Assembly (NCBI GenBank): GCA_036250225.1
Contig: JAPZLL010000016.1
Location: 1-64,000 of the forward strand
Length of the DNA: 64,000 nucleotides
Direction: 5' to 3'
Source of the DNA: Cercophora sp. LCS_1
Lineage: Eukaryota; Ascomycota; Sordariomycetes; Sordariales; Lasiosphaeriaceae
Positions 9,581 to 20,885 of the stretch are shown piece after piece. A program made the translations under genes and the position numbers. Positions within the stretch are counted from its first letter, which is position 1; each line of letters opens with the position of its first letter. The notes under the pieces were generated by a model that did no database searches, was not told the DNA's origin, and saw nothing but the letters and a program-made list of their open reading frames with translations.

Positions 9581-10972
9581 ATGACCTTCACAACTGAACC
9601 CCCTCGTCCACGCATCGTCCTCCTCTGCGACGGCACCTGGTGCGGCCGCGAAACCGGCACCCGCACAAACATCTACCACCTAGCCCAGCTCTTCGGCGTC
9701 GACATCGACGACCCCAACTCCACCGCCGCACAATGTCGTCGCCCAAACCCCCTCGCTCCGCCAGACCGCCAAATCCACGTGCGCTACCGTAACGGTGTTG
9801 GCCTAGGCTCCTCCTTCATCGACTACCTCTTCAACGGGGTAACGGCGCAGGATCTCGCCGACGAAGTGACTTCGGCGTACCGCTACATCGTGGAACGCTA
9901 CACCCCGGGCCACGAGATCTGGTTGTTCGGCATCAGTCGCGGCGCGTACACGGTTCGGTGCGTGGCGGGGATGATCAACAATTGCGGGATTATACGGAGA
10001 CATGATCTCGATGATGGGGAGACGGATTTGTTGTGCCGCGAGGCGTACAGGATGTATCGCTCCAAGGATGCGTTGCATGCGCCGAAAAGTGAGCAGATGG
10101 TCGGGTTTCGGAGGAGGATGGCGTGGCCGCTTGTCGGGGATGAAGCTGACCAAGAAGATGGAGAAGAGGAGAGACTAAGGCCGCCGGTGCGGTTCATGGG
10201 GTTGTTTGATACGGTGGGCGGACTGGGGGTTCCGACCTTTACGGGAGGTGTTGGGCTTGAGTGGCCTGAATTTCATGATAATGAGGTGTCGTCGGTCGTG
10301 CAGGATGTTTGCCACCTATTGTCGCTGCATGATCGGTTTTATATCTTTCAGCCGTGTTTGGCGTCGCGTAAGGGAGGTGGCAAGGAGGGGATCGACGAGG
10401 AGTGGTTGCCGGGGTGTCATTATGACCTTGCGAGGCAGCGGTTTCAGTTTTGGCGGAGCGGTGCGGGTTGGGCGGAGTCGCTTATTGGGTGGGTGCATAC
10501 CATCCCGTTGTTGGGATGGGGGAAGGTCATTGAGCCGAACCACGTGCTTTCGGATTTGGCGTTGTGGAAGATGTTGGAGAGGGTTGCGAAGCACGATGTT
10601 GGGCATCAGCTGCTTCCGGAGTCCGTTCTTGTTTCGGAGATGGTGAATTTGGCGGGGGCCATGATGGATCCAAGGCGGAAGATTGGGAGTGGGGACGTTT
10701 ATGAGCATATTGTGCAGTATGGGCCGTTTGGAAGTCCGATTGGGAAGTTTGTCACCAAGGTTGCTGGGGGTTTGGGAGCGTGGAAGCTGTTTTTCGATAT
10801 CAGGGAGCGGGTGATCCCGAATGATCGTGCTAATGTGTATCAGTTTGGGAGTAGGGATCCGGGGATTTCGGGTGTTCAGGCTGTGGGGCAGCTTGCTTGT
10901 ATCAATCCGGAGAGGTACCCGTCGAGGACGGCCGAGGCTTGGTCGCTGCGGTCGGGGAGGCCGTGGCCTTGA
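9581..10972 (+). CDS. DUF2235 alpha/beta hydrolase (Tle1-like phospholipase fold)
   Basis: Single-exon gene. I start it at the ATG at 9581 (context CAACCATGACC) rather than the in-frame ATG at 9512, because DUF2235 proteins open shortly before the RIVLLCDGTW strand. The N-terminal block has LLCDGTWCG..TNIYHLA. The nucleophile elbow is IWLFGISRGAYTVR (GxSxG, about residues 126-130). A conserved VRFMGLFDTVGG strand supplies the likely acid and SLHDRFYIFQPCL follows. DUF2235 is the catalytic domain shared with bacterial type VI phospholipase effectors such as Tle1. Fungal members are uncharacterised predicted lipid hydrolases, sometimes found near or fused to HET or NLR proteins. Here it lies next to a HET-ankyrin gene transcribed toward it. 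Length (~463 aa) is normal and no membrane span is seen. Confidence 0.85.
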   Translation: MTFTTEPPRPRIVLLCDGTWCGRETGTRTNIYHLAQLFGVDIDDPNSTAAQCRRPNPLAPPDRQIHVRYRNGVGLGSSFIDYLFNGVTAQDLADEVTSAYRYIVERYTPGHEIWLFGISRGAYTVRCVAGMINNCGIIRRHDLDDGETDLLCREAYRMYRSKDALHAPKSEQMVGFRRRMAWPLVGDEADQEDGEEERLRPPVRFMGLFDTVGGLGVPTFTGGVGLEWPEFHDNEVSSVVQDVCHLLSLHDRFYIFQPCLASRKGGGKEGIDEEWLPGCHYDLARQRFQFWRSGAGWAESLIGWVHTIPLLGWGKVIEPNHVLSDLALWKMLERVAKHDVGHQLLPESVLVSEMVNLAGAMMDPRRKIGSGDVYEHIVQYGPFGSPIGKFVTKVAGGLGAWKLFFDIRERVIPNDRANVYQFGSRDPGISGVQAVGQLACINPERYPSRTAEAWSLRSGRPWP

Positions 10973-11334
10973 GTCTGTGGCGGGTAAATGTCGTACCTTG
11001 GGATGAGGAATTGTTTTCTGAGAGCTGGAAAATGGGCAGAATGATCATTCTTGATTTCGATGTTATTGACAACGCTCAACTACAGCTTCTGCGGGAAATG
11101 CAACCGCTTTGTTTCGCCCTAAAGCACCCCTCCACAATTCCCATGTTGGCGCGTGGCCCTGAGCTAATGCAGAGCTAGGGTGAGCTATCAGTGAAGTCAC
11201 AGTCGTGTGGCCTAACTTTTGGGTTATCTCGACTAAAGTCACTTTCCCGAGATTTCTGTACGTTCCTCGATCTCATGTTATGCTAACTATACAGCGTAGG
11301 CACAGTAAGGTGCGACAGCATGAATGGCTGGCTG
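10973..11334. other. convergent intergenic region
   Basis: 362 bases between the 3' ends of the DUF2235 and HET-ankyrin-ZZ genes. No gene is supported. It should hold both terminators. Confidence 0.4.
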
Positions 11335-14300
11335 TCAATAGCCTTTGCGTCGACTACCGAACCGGGGGCGCGAACCATCAGAGTCCGAGTCAAATTCTGA
11401 GTCCCATAGTATAGGAGCCGGGACACTGCTTCTTTGCGTTGAAAGCCACTCCCACACGTCGGCCTCAAATGTGTGGCCTGGGTGAGTGATGTGCGCGCTT
11501 AGGTTGCACATGAAGCAGTAGTCAAAGTTGGCGCACTCGGTGCAGTGGAAACGCATTCCGTAAATGTCCTACGCCACAACAAGTAAGCCGGGTTGTCAGA
11601 GGAGTCGGTATTAAAGCTGTTAGATCAATCGGGGTTGAAACAAAATATACCACTTACAAGCCAACAGCCGTCACAGCTAACACAATCAAGCTTTTGACTG
11701 GCTGTCATGGTCACTTCTTCTGCTCCTGTCGCTGTCGCCATCGATGCCATGATTGGCTCAGAACGACCGAGCCTCGCGGCCAGCTCGGGATCGACCGCTG
11801 CTGCTGAGAGGAGAGCTTGGTTCTGGTGGAACACGGCGATAGCGTGGGGCGTCCAGAGGGCCGGCGGTATGTTGGTGGTGACGGCACTCGGGCGGAGTCC
11901 CCTCTCGAGCAGTAGTCGGGCCATACCAGCGTCACCGCTCCGACAGGCCCAATGTAGGGGCGTCCAGCCATCGCTTTCAGCAGTGTTGGGGTCGAGATAT
12001 GACAGCACACCCTGTACCACGTCGACAGAGGAGCCGCGGGTGGCATAGTGTAGGAGCCCGTCGTTGAGCCCTCGGACGCTAGCACAGGGGTCGACGCCCT
12101 TTTGCAAGACAAGGTTGAGCATTCCGAGGTGGCCGGTCTGGGCTGCAAGATGGGCCGCGTTTCGGCCCTGCGCGTCCAGGACGGCCGCGGCATCAAGCTC
12201 GTAGGAACCAGAGAGCAGCAACCTCTGCACCGCCAGGTAGCAGCCGTTCCTAACCAGCTCTGGCAGCAACTCGCCAAAGGCCCATCGCCCACAATCTGTA
12301 TGACTGGCGGCGATGCCGTCAAGCAGCAGCGTCACGGTTTCCAGTTTCTCCGCACACGCAGCAACGACGACGGCAGACTCCCCTTCCCCATCGGCTGCTG
12401 TAGGATCCGCGCCGGCGTCCAAGAGCAGCCTGACAAGAGCCAAGAAACGACCTGAAGCCGCAAGATGAAGCGGAGTAGCCCCCCGTCGGTCGGCAGCAAG
12501 TGCGTTTGCACCTCCCCGGAGCAGCACCTCGGCCACCGCCACGTGGCCGTTTGCGCAAGCCGCATGGAGCGCCGTTCGACCGTCGTTATCCGCGAGAATA
12601 GCTGCCCCCCGGTCTAGCAACACCTTAACAACTTCGAGGCGGCCCATTGCGGCAGCGAAGTGCAGCGAGTTCGGGCCCCATTCCTGACTCCATGCCACGG
12701 GCGCTCCTGCATGTGGGCAGTCTTCCCAGACAGCACCGTTGTCGACGAGCAATCGACAAATAGCATGGCTACCGGCGGCATTGGCGGCCAGCAGGGCAGA
12801 CCCGTAGTACCCTCCCTTTGCGTTTACGTTGGCTCCTCGGTCGATCAGCAATCGCACCGTGTGCTCTGAGCTTGGGCGCCTCTGGGACTCGGCGGCAGCC
12901 GCCTGTAACGCGCTATGGAAGTGGCCGCCCTCGGCGTTGACTTGGGCGCCGCTTTCGAGGAGCACCTCGCACATAAGGGATTGTCCGCAGGCCGCGGCCT
13001 CTTGCAGCGGCGTGGCGAAGGATCCCCGGCTTCGCAGATTGGGGTCGGCTCCGAGCGCCAACAAGGCACGCACCATTTTGACATCTCCGTAGCGACAGGC
13101 CATTTGCAGGGCGCTGCGACACAGCCAGCCATCCTCGGTGATGAATGTCCCGGCCGTGTTGTTGATATCGGCGCCATACCTGACTAGCAGCTTGGCTGCC
13201 TCCAGTCGGGGGTGGTCTTGGTGAAATATGGCCATCAGAGGCGTGCCGTAGATGCCGCCGCCCCTGTTGGCATCAGCGCCGTGATCTAGCAACAGTTGCG
13301 TGAGATCCACGTCGTAGCGCCTCCGTACTGCCGCCTGCAAGGGGCTGTTCTCGGGTCCCACGTTCGCGTTAACATCCGCGCCGCCCTCTATGAGCGCGTG
13401 GGCGACAGCGCGCAGGCCTAGCAGACAGGCCAGCTGTAGCGGCGTTCCAAACCATGATCCTGTGGCTTCGAGCTCGGTAGAGTGGACCGCAGCGGCCACA
13501 TTCACGTCAGCACCGCTCTTCAGCAGGAGCATGACGGCGCGCACGTTCTGGTGGTAGCAGGCGGCGAGCAAGGGCGTTCCGTAAAGGCCTCGGAGCTGCA
13601 CATTCACATTGGCTCCTCGCCTGAGCAGCCACAACGCTTTCCGCTCATCACCGTAGACTACTGCCTCGCCAAGGGCGGCATCAACGTCTTGCACGTCCTC
13701 GTCGCGTCGATTCGGTGGCGGCCGGTGCTTCTCTGCGTTCACGCAGTCACATTCAACCGGTACCTCGCTCGCACTCCCAGCACCAACACGCAGATGTCTT
13801 CTAGTCATCCGGAAAGCCCCAATCCCGACAGCGGCCAGCGTCGTATCTAGCCACCCGGCGCCGGTCTTTTGCCATAAGCCCATCTCGTTTCTGCCCAGAA
13901 AAATGACAAACGGTTTCGACGAGAAGTGACCGATATCGAATCCTAGACCGGCGTCTTGCGAATGATCCCCGACAACGACAGCCAGACTGCCCATAAGGCC
14001 TCTGAAGCGGCACATTGCGTCGAGGTGATATGCGGGTGGGCATGACAGGCTGATTTGCATCTCGTGTAGCGAGAGAATGTCTGGATCCAGCTCCCTGGAG
14101 CTATGGCAAGAGGTTTTGTCAACGTCCATAATAAGAGCACATATCAGGTGTCCGTCTGTTGGGGACGAATGCTTAATGTCGATGTCGAATTCCAAGCAAA
14201 AGAAATCCCCGTTGCACACTACCTTGGACGCGGGGACGATAGTGCTGCCGAAGGAGAAGGTCGGCTCCAAGTGCGAGCTGAAGTCGGGATAAAGGGGGAT

Positions 14301-15740
14301 CAGTCCGGACTCGGGGCGAACCGGTAAGTGATAACCGATTGCGAGCCATGCAGGCAAGGAGCGAGTTTTGTCGACGAGCTCAAAGATGAGCTCGTCCACT
14401 GATCGACTGTAGTCGACTTTGATCTGGGTGTCTAGCAGGTGCATCATGCTATAGACAAGATCCTGAGGTCGGGTTGAAGTCCGCAGCCACATGCTTCTCC
14501 ACACGGCTGCATGTCGGATCCCGGCTTCAAGATCGAGGAAGGCTGACCTAGTAGGCGGGCGGCCTCCCACTATAGCACCATGGGCAGCGTGAGAAGGGCT
14601 CGGGGCCGTGGTGGCTTCTCTGCTTGGGGAGTTGTCGGCAGATTTGGAGAACTGCTGGACAAGGAAAGCGAAATCGTCGTCATCACCGCTATCACTCTCG
14701 TCGGTGGTGTCCCAGTCAAGGGGGAGCGCCCGTCCATCTGAATCTCTGAACACAGACGGCCGAAACCCGTCTTTGGTGTCCTCATTTTCCGGCTCAGAGC
14801 TGTTTATAGCGGAGGCGAGAGCCGAAACTGAGGCAGCGTTGCTGCCTAGGCAAATAACACGCGATGTCGACTCGTACTGGCGAGACCCGGTGCCGCCATC
14901 GGCCACCAACGTAGCCATACCCAGCTCTTTGAGGGGTCCATGCTCGACGAGAGACCGGAGCGAGGCCACGGCGATGCTGGGCATGGGGCCGATGCGCTTG
15001 GGGCACAGTAGCCTGGAAAAGTAGGAGAAGGACCCGGGAAGCGCCCAGTTGACGACCACGTAGCTTCGGGAGGCCAGCGTTGCCTCCTGGAAGGTCCAGG
15101 CCCGATTGATCCAGTCCGACGGCTTGTCAAAATTTTGGGCAGCCACCACGCCGCCGGGCATGATCACCACCATGGATGCGTGACGGTATATGGCGGCCAT
15201 GTTGTGAATTTGCAGCCGCTTGTCCTTGGCCGACAACTGGTCGAGGCACAACAGGTCTAACCACAGGTAGTCACACCGGTACGCGTGGGCCGTGACGGCC
15301 GCCTGGACCAGGCCCATCCAGCTGATGGTGTGAGGCTCCGGCCCGCCCACTTGAATGTGCAACGGCCGGTCGGCATCGCGTGCTAGCCGAGCGGCGTCGT
15401 CGCTCGCCGCCCACACATGCGAGATGGCCGCATACCGGGGCCATTGCGGTGGCAACGCTGCTACCAATCGTACTCCGGCATCGCGGGGCCACAACGCGCC
15501 CCCCGTCCATTCCCACAGCTCAATGACGCTGGTGCCCGCGGCAGCCAACAGTTTCCTGACCGACACTAGACGTAGAGCACCAGGTGTGTAGGCCGCCTCT
15601 TCCGGGTACGAGAAAGTAGTCCGATCGGCCTCAGAACACCGGAGAACGGCGTTGCGCTCCAGTGCGGGCAGAGAAGCGTCCTTTTGTGCCTGCACATGGC
15701 GGGGAGGCGTGCTGCGCCGTCCGAATCTCGCCGTAGGCAT
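11335..15740 (-). CDS. HET domain - ankyrin repeats - ZZ zinc finger protein
   Basis: Large first exon (15740-11658) and a short last exon (11568-11335), split by an 89-nt intron (11569-11657; GTAAGT..GTAG). Product ~1438 aa. The HET domain lies at roughly residues 100-280, with YAAISHVW, YLWLDLLCLDQLS..DKRLQIHNMAAIYRHA and WINRAWTFQE. A long linker follows. About 17-18 ankyrin repeats then run from ~690 to ~1340, with many G-A-D-x-N and TPLxxA motifs. The intron splits a C-terminal ZZ finger: CDGC before it, then IYGMRFHCTECANFDYCFMC..H..HPGHTF. Without splicing the ZZ finger is lost. HET domains drive fungal incompatibility cell death, ankyrins act as sensors or scaffolds, and ZZ fingers bind proteins. 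I start at MPTARFGRR; an in-frame ATG at 15899 would add 53 unlikely residues. Predicted allorecognition or NLR-like protein. Confidence 0.88.
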
Positions 15741-16260
15741 GGCGAACCTGGATGACTTGCCGAAAGGATGGCAGCAAAAGACAAAAAAAGAAAGAAAGAA
15801 AAACGGTGGGATCGAGATTGCGCTGTTATCACGTTGCTGCCTTAGGCCTCGGTGGCACACCCATTGGTGGACGACTGGCAGTCCAGAGAACCCCCGCACT
15901 GATGCATTGCTTGAAATTGTGGAGTCCGGGAAGGAGGGACCTCATAGCCTCAAGGTACCTATCACTGCTCAACCAGGCCACGCGCCCGAGCCGTGGCTGA
16001 GGTTGGCGTGTCTTCCTGGCGAGATTTGATCTACTTTCGCAAGCGATTGAAGACGGGAATGAGGACCTCACCTGGAACGTAAACTGGGTTTTACAAGGAA
16101 AGAGGATCGAAAAAGGGGAGGGCGGTGCGGGCAACTGCCTACCTACCTAGGGTTATTAAAGGGTAACCCGAGGGTAAAAACAACAAATACTTTCATTTGG
16201 TGACCTAATCACTACCTAAGTAATAATACTGAACTGCGTGAATTGTGCCCTCGACGGTTC
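15741..16260. other. intergenic region between two HET genes
   Basis: 520 bases between the start of the HET-ankyrin gene and the 3' end of the next HET gene, both on the minus strand. Contains a short A-rich AAAAGACAAAAAAAGAAAGAAAG tract (~15777-15803), probably in the 5' leader. No gene seen. Confidence 0.4.
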
Positions 16261-19125
16261 TCAGTCAACGTACCATCTCTGCTCGTCCTTTGTCACAAAC
16301 CCCTCGATGTCATGTGAAAACCTGATCGGAATCGCAGCCCAGATATACTCCTCCATCCCTTCTTCAACAGTCAGGTCAACTGCTTTCGCGAAGCCCTCCA
16401 CATTTACCCAAGCCTCAGCTGTGACATCCTTGAGTTTCTGCCTCATCTTCCCCTTCGCCCCGGCAAACTCCTCACTCTCTACACTAAAGACCTCTCTGAC
16501 CCTCACAAACTCCCTCGTCTCCTCCGAAGCCGCCACCTCCGACGCGATATTCCGACAGGTCTCCAACACCAGCAAATCCAGCCCTTGAACCCTTGAAACC
16601 ATCACCTTCCTGATCCACCGTACCCGATACCCCGATTTCCCATCCCCTTTCCTAGGGACCGCCCCCTCCTCCAAAATCTCAACCAACAACCACATCATCG
16701 CATTATGCGGATCGATATCCTCCCCTCTAATCAGCGCCATCCTCCCCCCATCAACCGTACTACAAATCACCCTGTCCGCACCCACCTCCCCCTTGCTCAA
16801 CCCTCTCGTCACTGCGGTCTCCAGCGCCATCGCAGTATCATGCCAATCCGCAATCCTATACCAGCTCCCATCCTTCCCATCCCTAAAAAGCACAAAATCT
16901 TCTTTCGAGACATTCAATACCGCCTCCCACGCATGCAAAGGTAGCCCCTCAGCCAACGCCTTCGGCTTGAGTAACCACCCCGGGAAGTCCACCGCCAAAC
17001 CGTACTCGGTGATGAGCCCAGAAGGCGTCCTCCCCGGCACAGAAAACCCATCTTTTATCTCTGTAAACTCTAACCCGTGAGCTTTACCACGGATGTCTCC
17101 GTTTCCTAACATGGACTTTGGAGCCCACCCGAACCCGGGGGTTAAAAGGGGCGTGTCGACAGAGAAGATGAGTCGGGCGGGGATACCGCCATCTGCTTCC
17201 GAGAGGAGACGGTAGAGGGTGCACATGCGTTTTTCTGTCGTGGTTTCTTCGGAGTCGGAAGGGAGAGATGAATCGAGGATGGCGGGGAGGTCGAGGCCGA
17301 GGAGGGTTGCGATGCAAATCGCTTCGTCGGAGGGGTAGGAGACAGAGCGGAAGTCGAGGGAAGATTGGATGGAGCGGTAGAGGTCGTGCGGTTGGGCGTT
17401 GGGGTTCTTGAGATTGGAGGGGGAGAGGGAGAGGTGGGTTAGGCGGCGGAGCTGGATGGGTTAGACTTGGGAGGAAGGGTGGTTTAGGGGTCGTACCTCC
17501 GTGTTGAGGTCGTGCCACATTACCCAGTATCGGAAATCGCTAGGGTGAAGGAGCTGTGGGAGGGTGGATTGGGCATGGATGGGCTTGTCGCGAAATTGGA
17601 AGAATATGGACTTGGCTAGGACGCCCTCTGTTGAGATTTGTCAGCCCCCTTACCAGATGAAGGAGAGATTGAACCTGAGACAACCTTGCAGAGTCCATAG
17701 CCGTCTCATCCAGATGGATGAGCCAAAGATTCTCAGCAGCGCTGTTGCTGGATGGAGCTTCTCGGCGTCATGAATCGACAGGGCCTTATCCAGAACAAGA
17801 ACGTGCGTGGCTTGTTCGTAAACGGTCTTCATCCTGAGGAGTGATAGTTTGTTATACTCGGGCTCGAGCTTCGCGACGGGGCAGCATAGCGTGTCGACCC
17901 AAATGCAGTATTTGGGTCGCGGTTTCGAGTTATCCTGGGCCCAAACAAAATCTTCAATTGCTGACACCAGTCGACGGAGTCTCACGATTTGACATCTCTG
18001 CAGGGTGTTATCTTTGGTGTTACCGAGACCATCGGCCCAGACCTGGTTTACATTATCAGCCTTGTGATGGACCAGGAACTCATCACTTACATGGGACAGT
18101 GCGATATAATCACTTCCATCCACAAACGGCTCAACCAAGAGCGCCCCCTCATCGTCTGGATCAAACGCCAGTACAGGATACGTCTCTGACCCACCCAATA
18201 TCTCCTTGATCTTGCCGATGTCGACCCTGAACTCCTCGCACTGACACCCTTCAGTGTCGTGCGAAAGCTGGTACGTATCATTGTTGATCTGTGCAGCCGA
18301 ACAAATGACGTCGGTGCACTTTCCATGATCCCTGCCAGGGACATGCCGATCCATCAAACTGACATAATATATTGTGAACAGATGCTGATACAGCGCGTTC
18401 GCCCGGCCAAGGTCACTCTTGCACCATCCCGCATCGGTCATCCGTTTCCTGATTGTCTCATCCTGAACGAGGTAGTTGCGCTTCCAGTCGAACCCGGTTG
18501 GAGGGACAGACACCTCGCCAAAATCCTTCAGCGCGACACCATTTCGGATGATGACTGACATGAGCTCTCCTAGCCCGGCGATTGCAAACGTCAATGAACG
18601 ATCAAAGTCTTGGGAAGTCGGCGAGGCAAGCACCCCGCTTGCTACTCTGAGACAGTTAGACAGGTAGTTCAACCGCTTCTGGACGTCCGCGCTGGTGTTT
18701 ATAAGACCCACAACGGCCGGAACAATGTTCTTGATGATTGCGCCTGTCAGAAACCGGCCCCCGCTTTCCTCGGTAACAACGCAGTGTTCGTAGATACTAG
18801 TCCTGAGCTGCTCGGCCTCGGGGTTATCGGGCGGCCGGTCGGGATGCTCCTGTCGGTTGGAACTAAGAAATTCCGATAGCAACCCGATGAACAGCCACTT
18901 GGTGAAAATGCTTTGTCGCAACCCTAGGGGGGAGGGATGGATCAATTCGGTGTACGGCGTCTCTATCTCGTACTGGCGGAGTGAGAGGGGCACCATGTGG
19001 AGAAAGCCGCCACGCTGGGGGTACGTGACGAACGGGCCGCCATCCCAGATGTCGGTTGGATCGCACAAGTATCGCGTTTTTTCTGGAGGGTGGGACGAGT
19101 TTTCGGGGGTGCAGAAGAGGTCCAT
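16261..19125 (-). CDS. HET-domain protein (heterokaryon incompatibility family)
   Basis: Four exons, 19125-18091, 18042-17685, 17627-17497 and 17451-16261, joined across introns of 48, 57 and 45 nt. All phases agree, giving 904 aa. HET hallmarks appear after a ~345-residue N-terminal region: YIALSHVWADGLGN (created by the first splice), IWVDTLCCPV, LRMKTVYEQATHVLVLD and WMRRLWTLQEGVLAKSIFFQFRD (created by the second). The C-terminal half has the DEAICIATLLGLD motif typical of this HET subgroup. The first intron (18043-18090) is exactly 48 nt with no stop, so retained transcripts would stay in frame but interrupt the SHVWADG core. The second intron uses a weak GTTGTC donor. Predicted role: allorecognition or programmed cell death, inferred from family. 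No enzymatic partner domain is visible. Confidence 0.87.
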
Positions 19126-19446
19126 AACAACTCGTCAGATCCGTGATGCAGATGGCAAGGGGGAAAGTTTGGGCAGTTGTGACTTCCCCGCACCTGTAGG
19201 TAGTCTCAGTTTCAGCTCCTGCAAAGTTCAGCTCGGCCCGAAACCGGACCACACAGGCATCTCAGAAGGGAAAGCGTAAAGGAGCCAGAATTCAAGCGCA
19301 GTTCAGATTAATGTAGATACGCAAGTCGAGTAATCATGTGCCACGAAATTTGTATTGCTTGACATGGATGGAATGCAACTGACACCGGTTCCTTCCATCG
19401 TTCTTATGTGAACTTTTTTTTCCCACTTAATCACTCACCCGCCCTG
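19126..19446. other. intergenic region
   Basis: 321 bases between the HET gene start and the GH16 gene 3' end, both on the minus strand. No gene or repeat recognised. It presumably carries the HET promoter. Confidence 0.4.
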
Positions 19447-20885
19447 TCAAGAAGAAGCCTGGTAGATCTGAAACTCGCCAAACTCCCAGTACGCATTCGC
19501 AAAAGCCTGAGGGTTGTTCGCCACAAAGTCGGTACAGTTCGTCTTGGTCCATCCACCGACGCACTCACGGTTTCCCACGCAGGGGGTAGGACCTGCAATT
19601 ATTACACATCAGCTCAACACGCCAAAGACACGGCAACATGGGGATGCTCACAGCCCGAGGCACTCCACATCTTCTCCGACATGGCATCCCCGCACAAGTC
19701 GATGTTAGCCACAATGCTAGCATTCCGAAAGTGCGCGCCAACATCGCATTGCGTGTTCGGGAAGTCGGCCAGCGGCACAGGCCAGACAGAAGGATCCGGA
19801 TTTCCGGCCTTGATATCCGCGGGGATGGCCGCCCTCGTAAACTGCCAAATGCGAATGCCCTCGGCGCGCCACTCCACAGCCATGATGCCGCCGCCGGCCG
19901 CGTTGAAGGCGGGTCCGAAGGTTTCGGGGCCGGAGGAAACGCCGCAGCCTGCGTTGTTGTGGAGGGTGCTATCGCAGTCGGTTGTTTGGGTGGTGGAGAA
20001 GGGTACGGTGGCGATGGAGCCCGTCATGTTGCGCTTGCCGCCCATGCGACAGCCGGGGGTGGTGTGCAGCACCGCCGAGTTTCCGAGGTCGGGGAAGGAC
20101 GGAGCGCCGGGGTTCACGGCCTCCATAATGTCGATCTCGCCGTGGCCGGGCCAGTGGGACGGGTCGACGAGCCAGAGGGCGGGCCAGGTCGCGCAGCCAA
20201 AGGGGCTGTGCTTGACGTCGAAGAGGAAGAGACCTTGGTTGTATTGTCTCTTGGACTCGAGTCGCACCGAGAAGCGGCCGGTTGATGCGTCTGGCGTGGA
20301 CGAGGGTCCTACCGAGGTGTCGACCTTGATTATGACCGAGTCGGTTAGGGTTGGTGTCAGGTTCTGGTCATTTGCCATCAGTCTCTTGTCTTGTATTTGG
20401 CCACTTCGAGTCTCACATATGTCGCTGCGTAGTCTGGGTCGACGTAGTGGACGTGCCCGTTTGCTTTTCACTCGCCGGAGTTAGTCCTGGGGTCAATTTG
20501 CTAGCTACAAGGGGGTGTCGGTGAGGATGGAATGGGAACTTGCTTGGGTCAGCGCCGTTGCGGTAGTGGAAGTTGTCAAAGAACTGTTCGGTTTGATCTG
20601 CATGAGTTACATCATCTTGTCAGTCGCCCAAACTTGAAAGTTAAACGCTGGAAACGCTCAGGTAAACTCACAGACTTCGTGCAGTGAGTAGTTGAGTCTC
20701 ACGTAATCTGGATAGCGGCCTTCGCTGTTCCGCTTTGTGACAATTACCACGGGAACAGCGATAGCGACCACAACAACGACAAGGATGGCTGCAATCACTC
20801 CCGCCCATGTCCGCCGAGTCCAGCTGCGAGCGTCATACCATCGTGCCTTTTCCTGTGATTTTCTCTCGTAGGGTTGATAATCCAT
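19447..20885 (-). CDS. membrane-anchored GH16 endo-beta-1,3(4)-glucanase-like glycosidase
   Basis: Five exons (20885-20672, 20597-20544, 20463-20417, 20363-19652, 19592-19447) give 390 aa, with all phases consistent. The N-terminus is cytosolic and basic, then one membrane span (WAGVIAAILVVVVVAIAVPVV, about residues 27-49). This is a type II anchored enzyme. The GH16 fold follows: FFDNFHYRNGADPTNGHVHYVD, then ATYNLT. The catalytic motif GEIDIMEAVN, near residue 180, has the E-x-D-x-x-E nucleophile/acid set. A Cys-rich C-terminus ends in NAYWEFGEFQIYQ. The second intron (20464-20543) begins with GCAAGT instead of GT, a GC-AG intron with branch ACTAAC; only this choice restores the ADPTNGHVHYVD sequence. 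GH16 enzymes of this type cut or remodel beta-glucans of cell walls. Confidence 0.9.

Noticed and set aside
15741..15899. N-terminal extension of the HET-ankyrin protein to an upstream ATG
   Set aside because: Low-complexity Phe/Ser-rich leader; the ATG at 15740 is closer to the conserved region and in better context.
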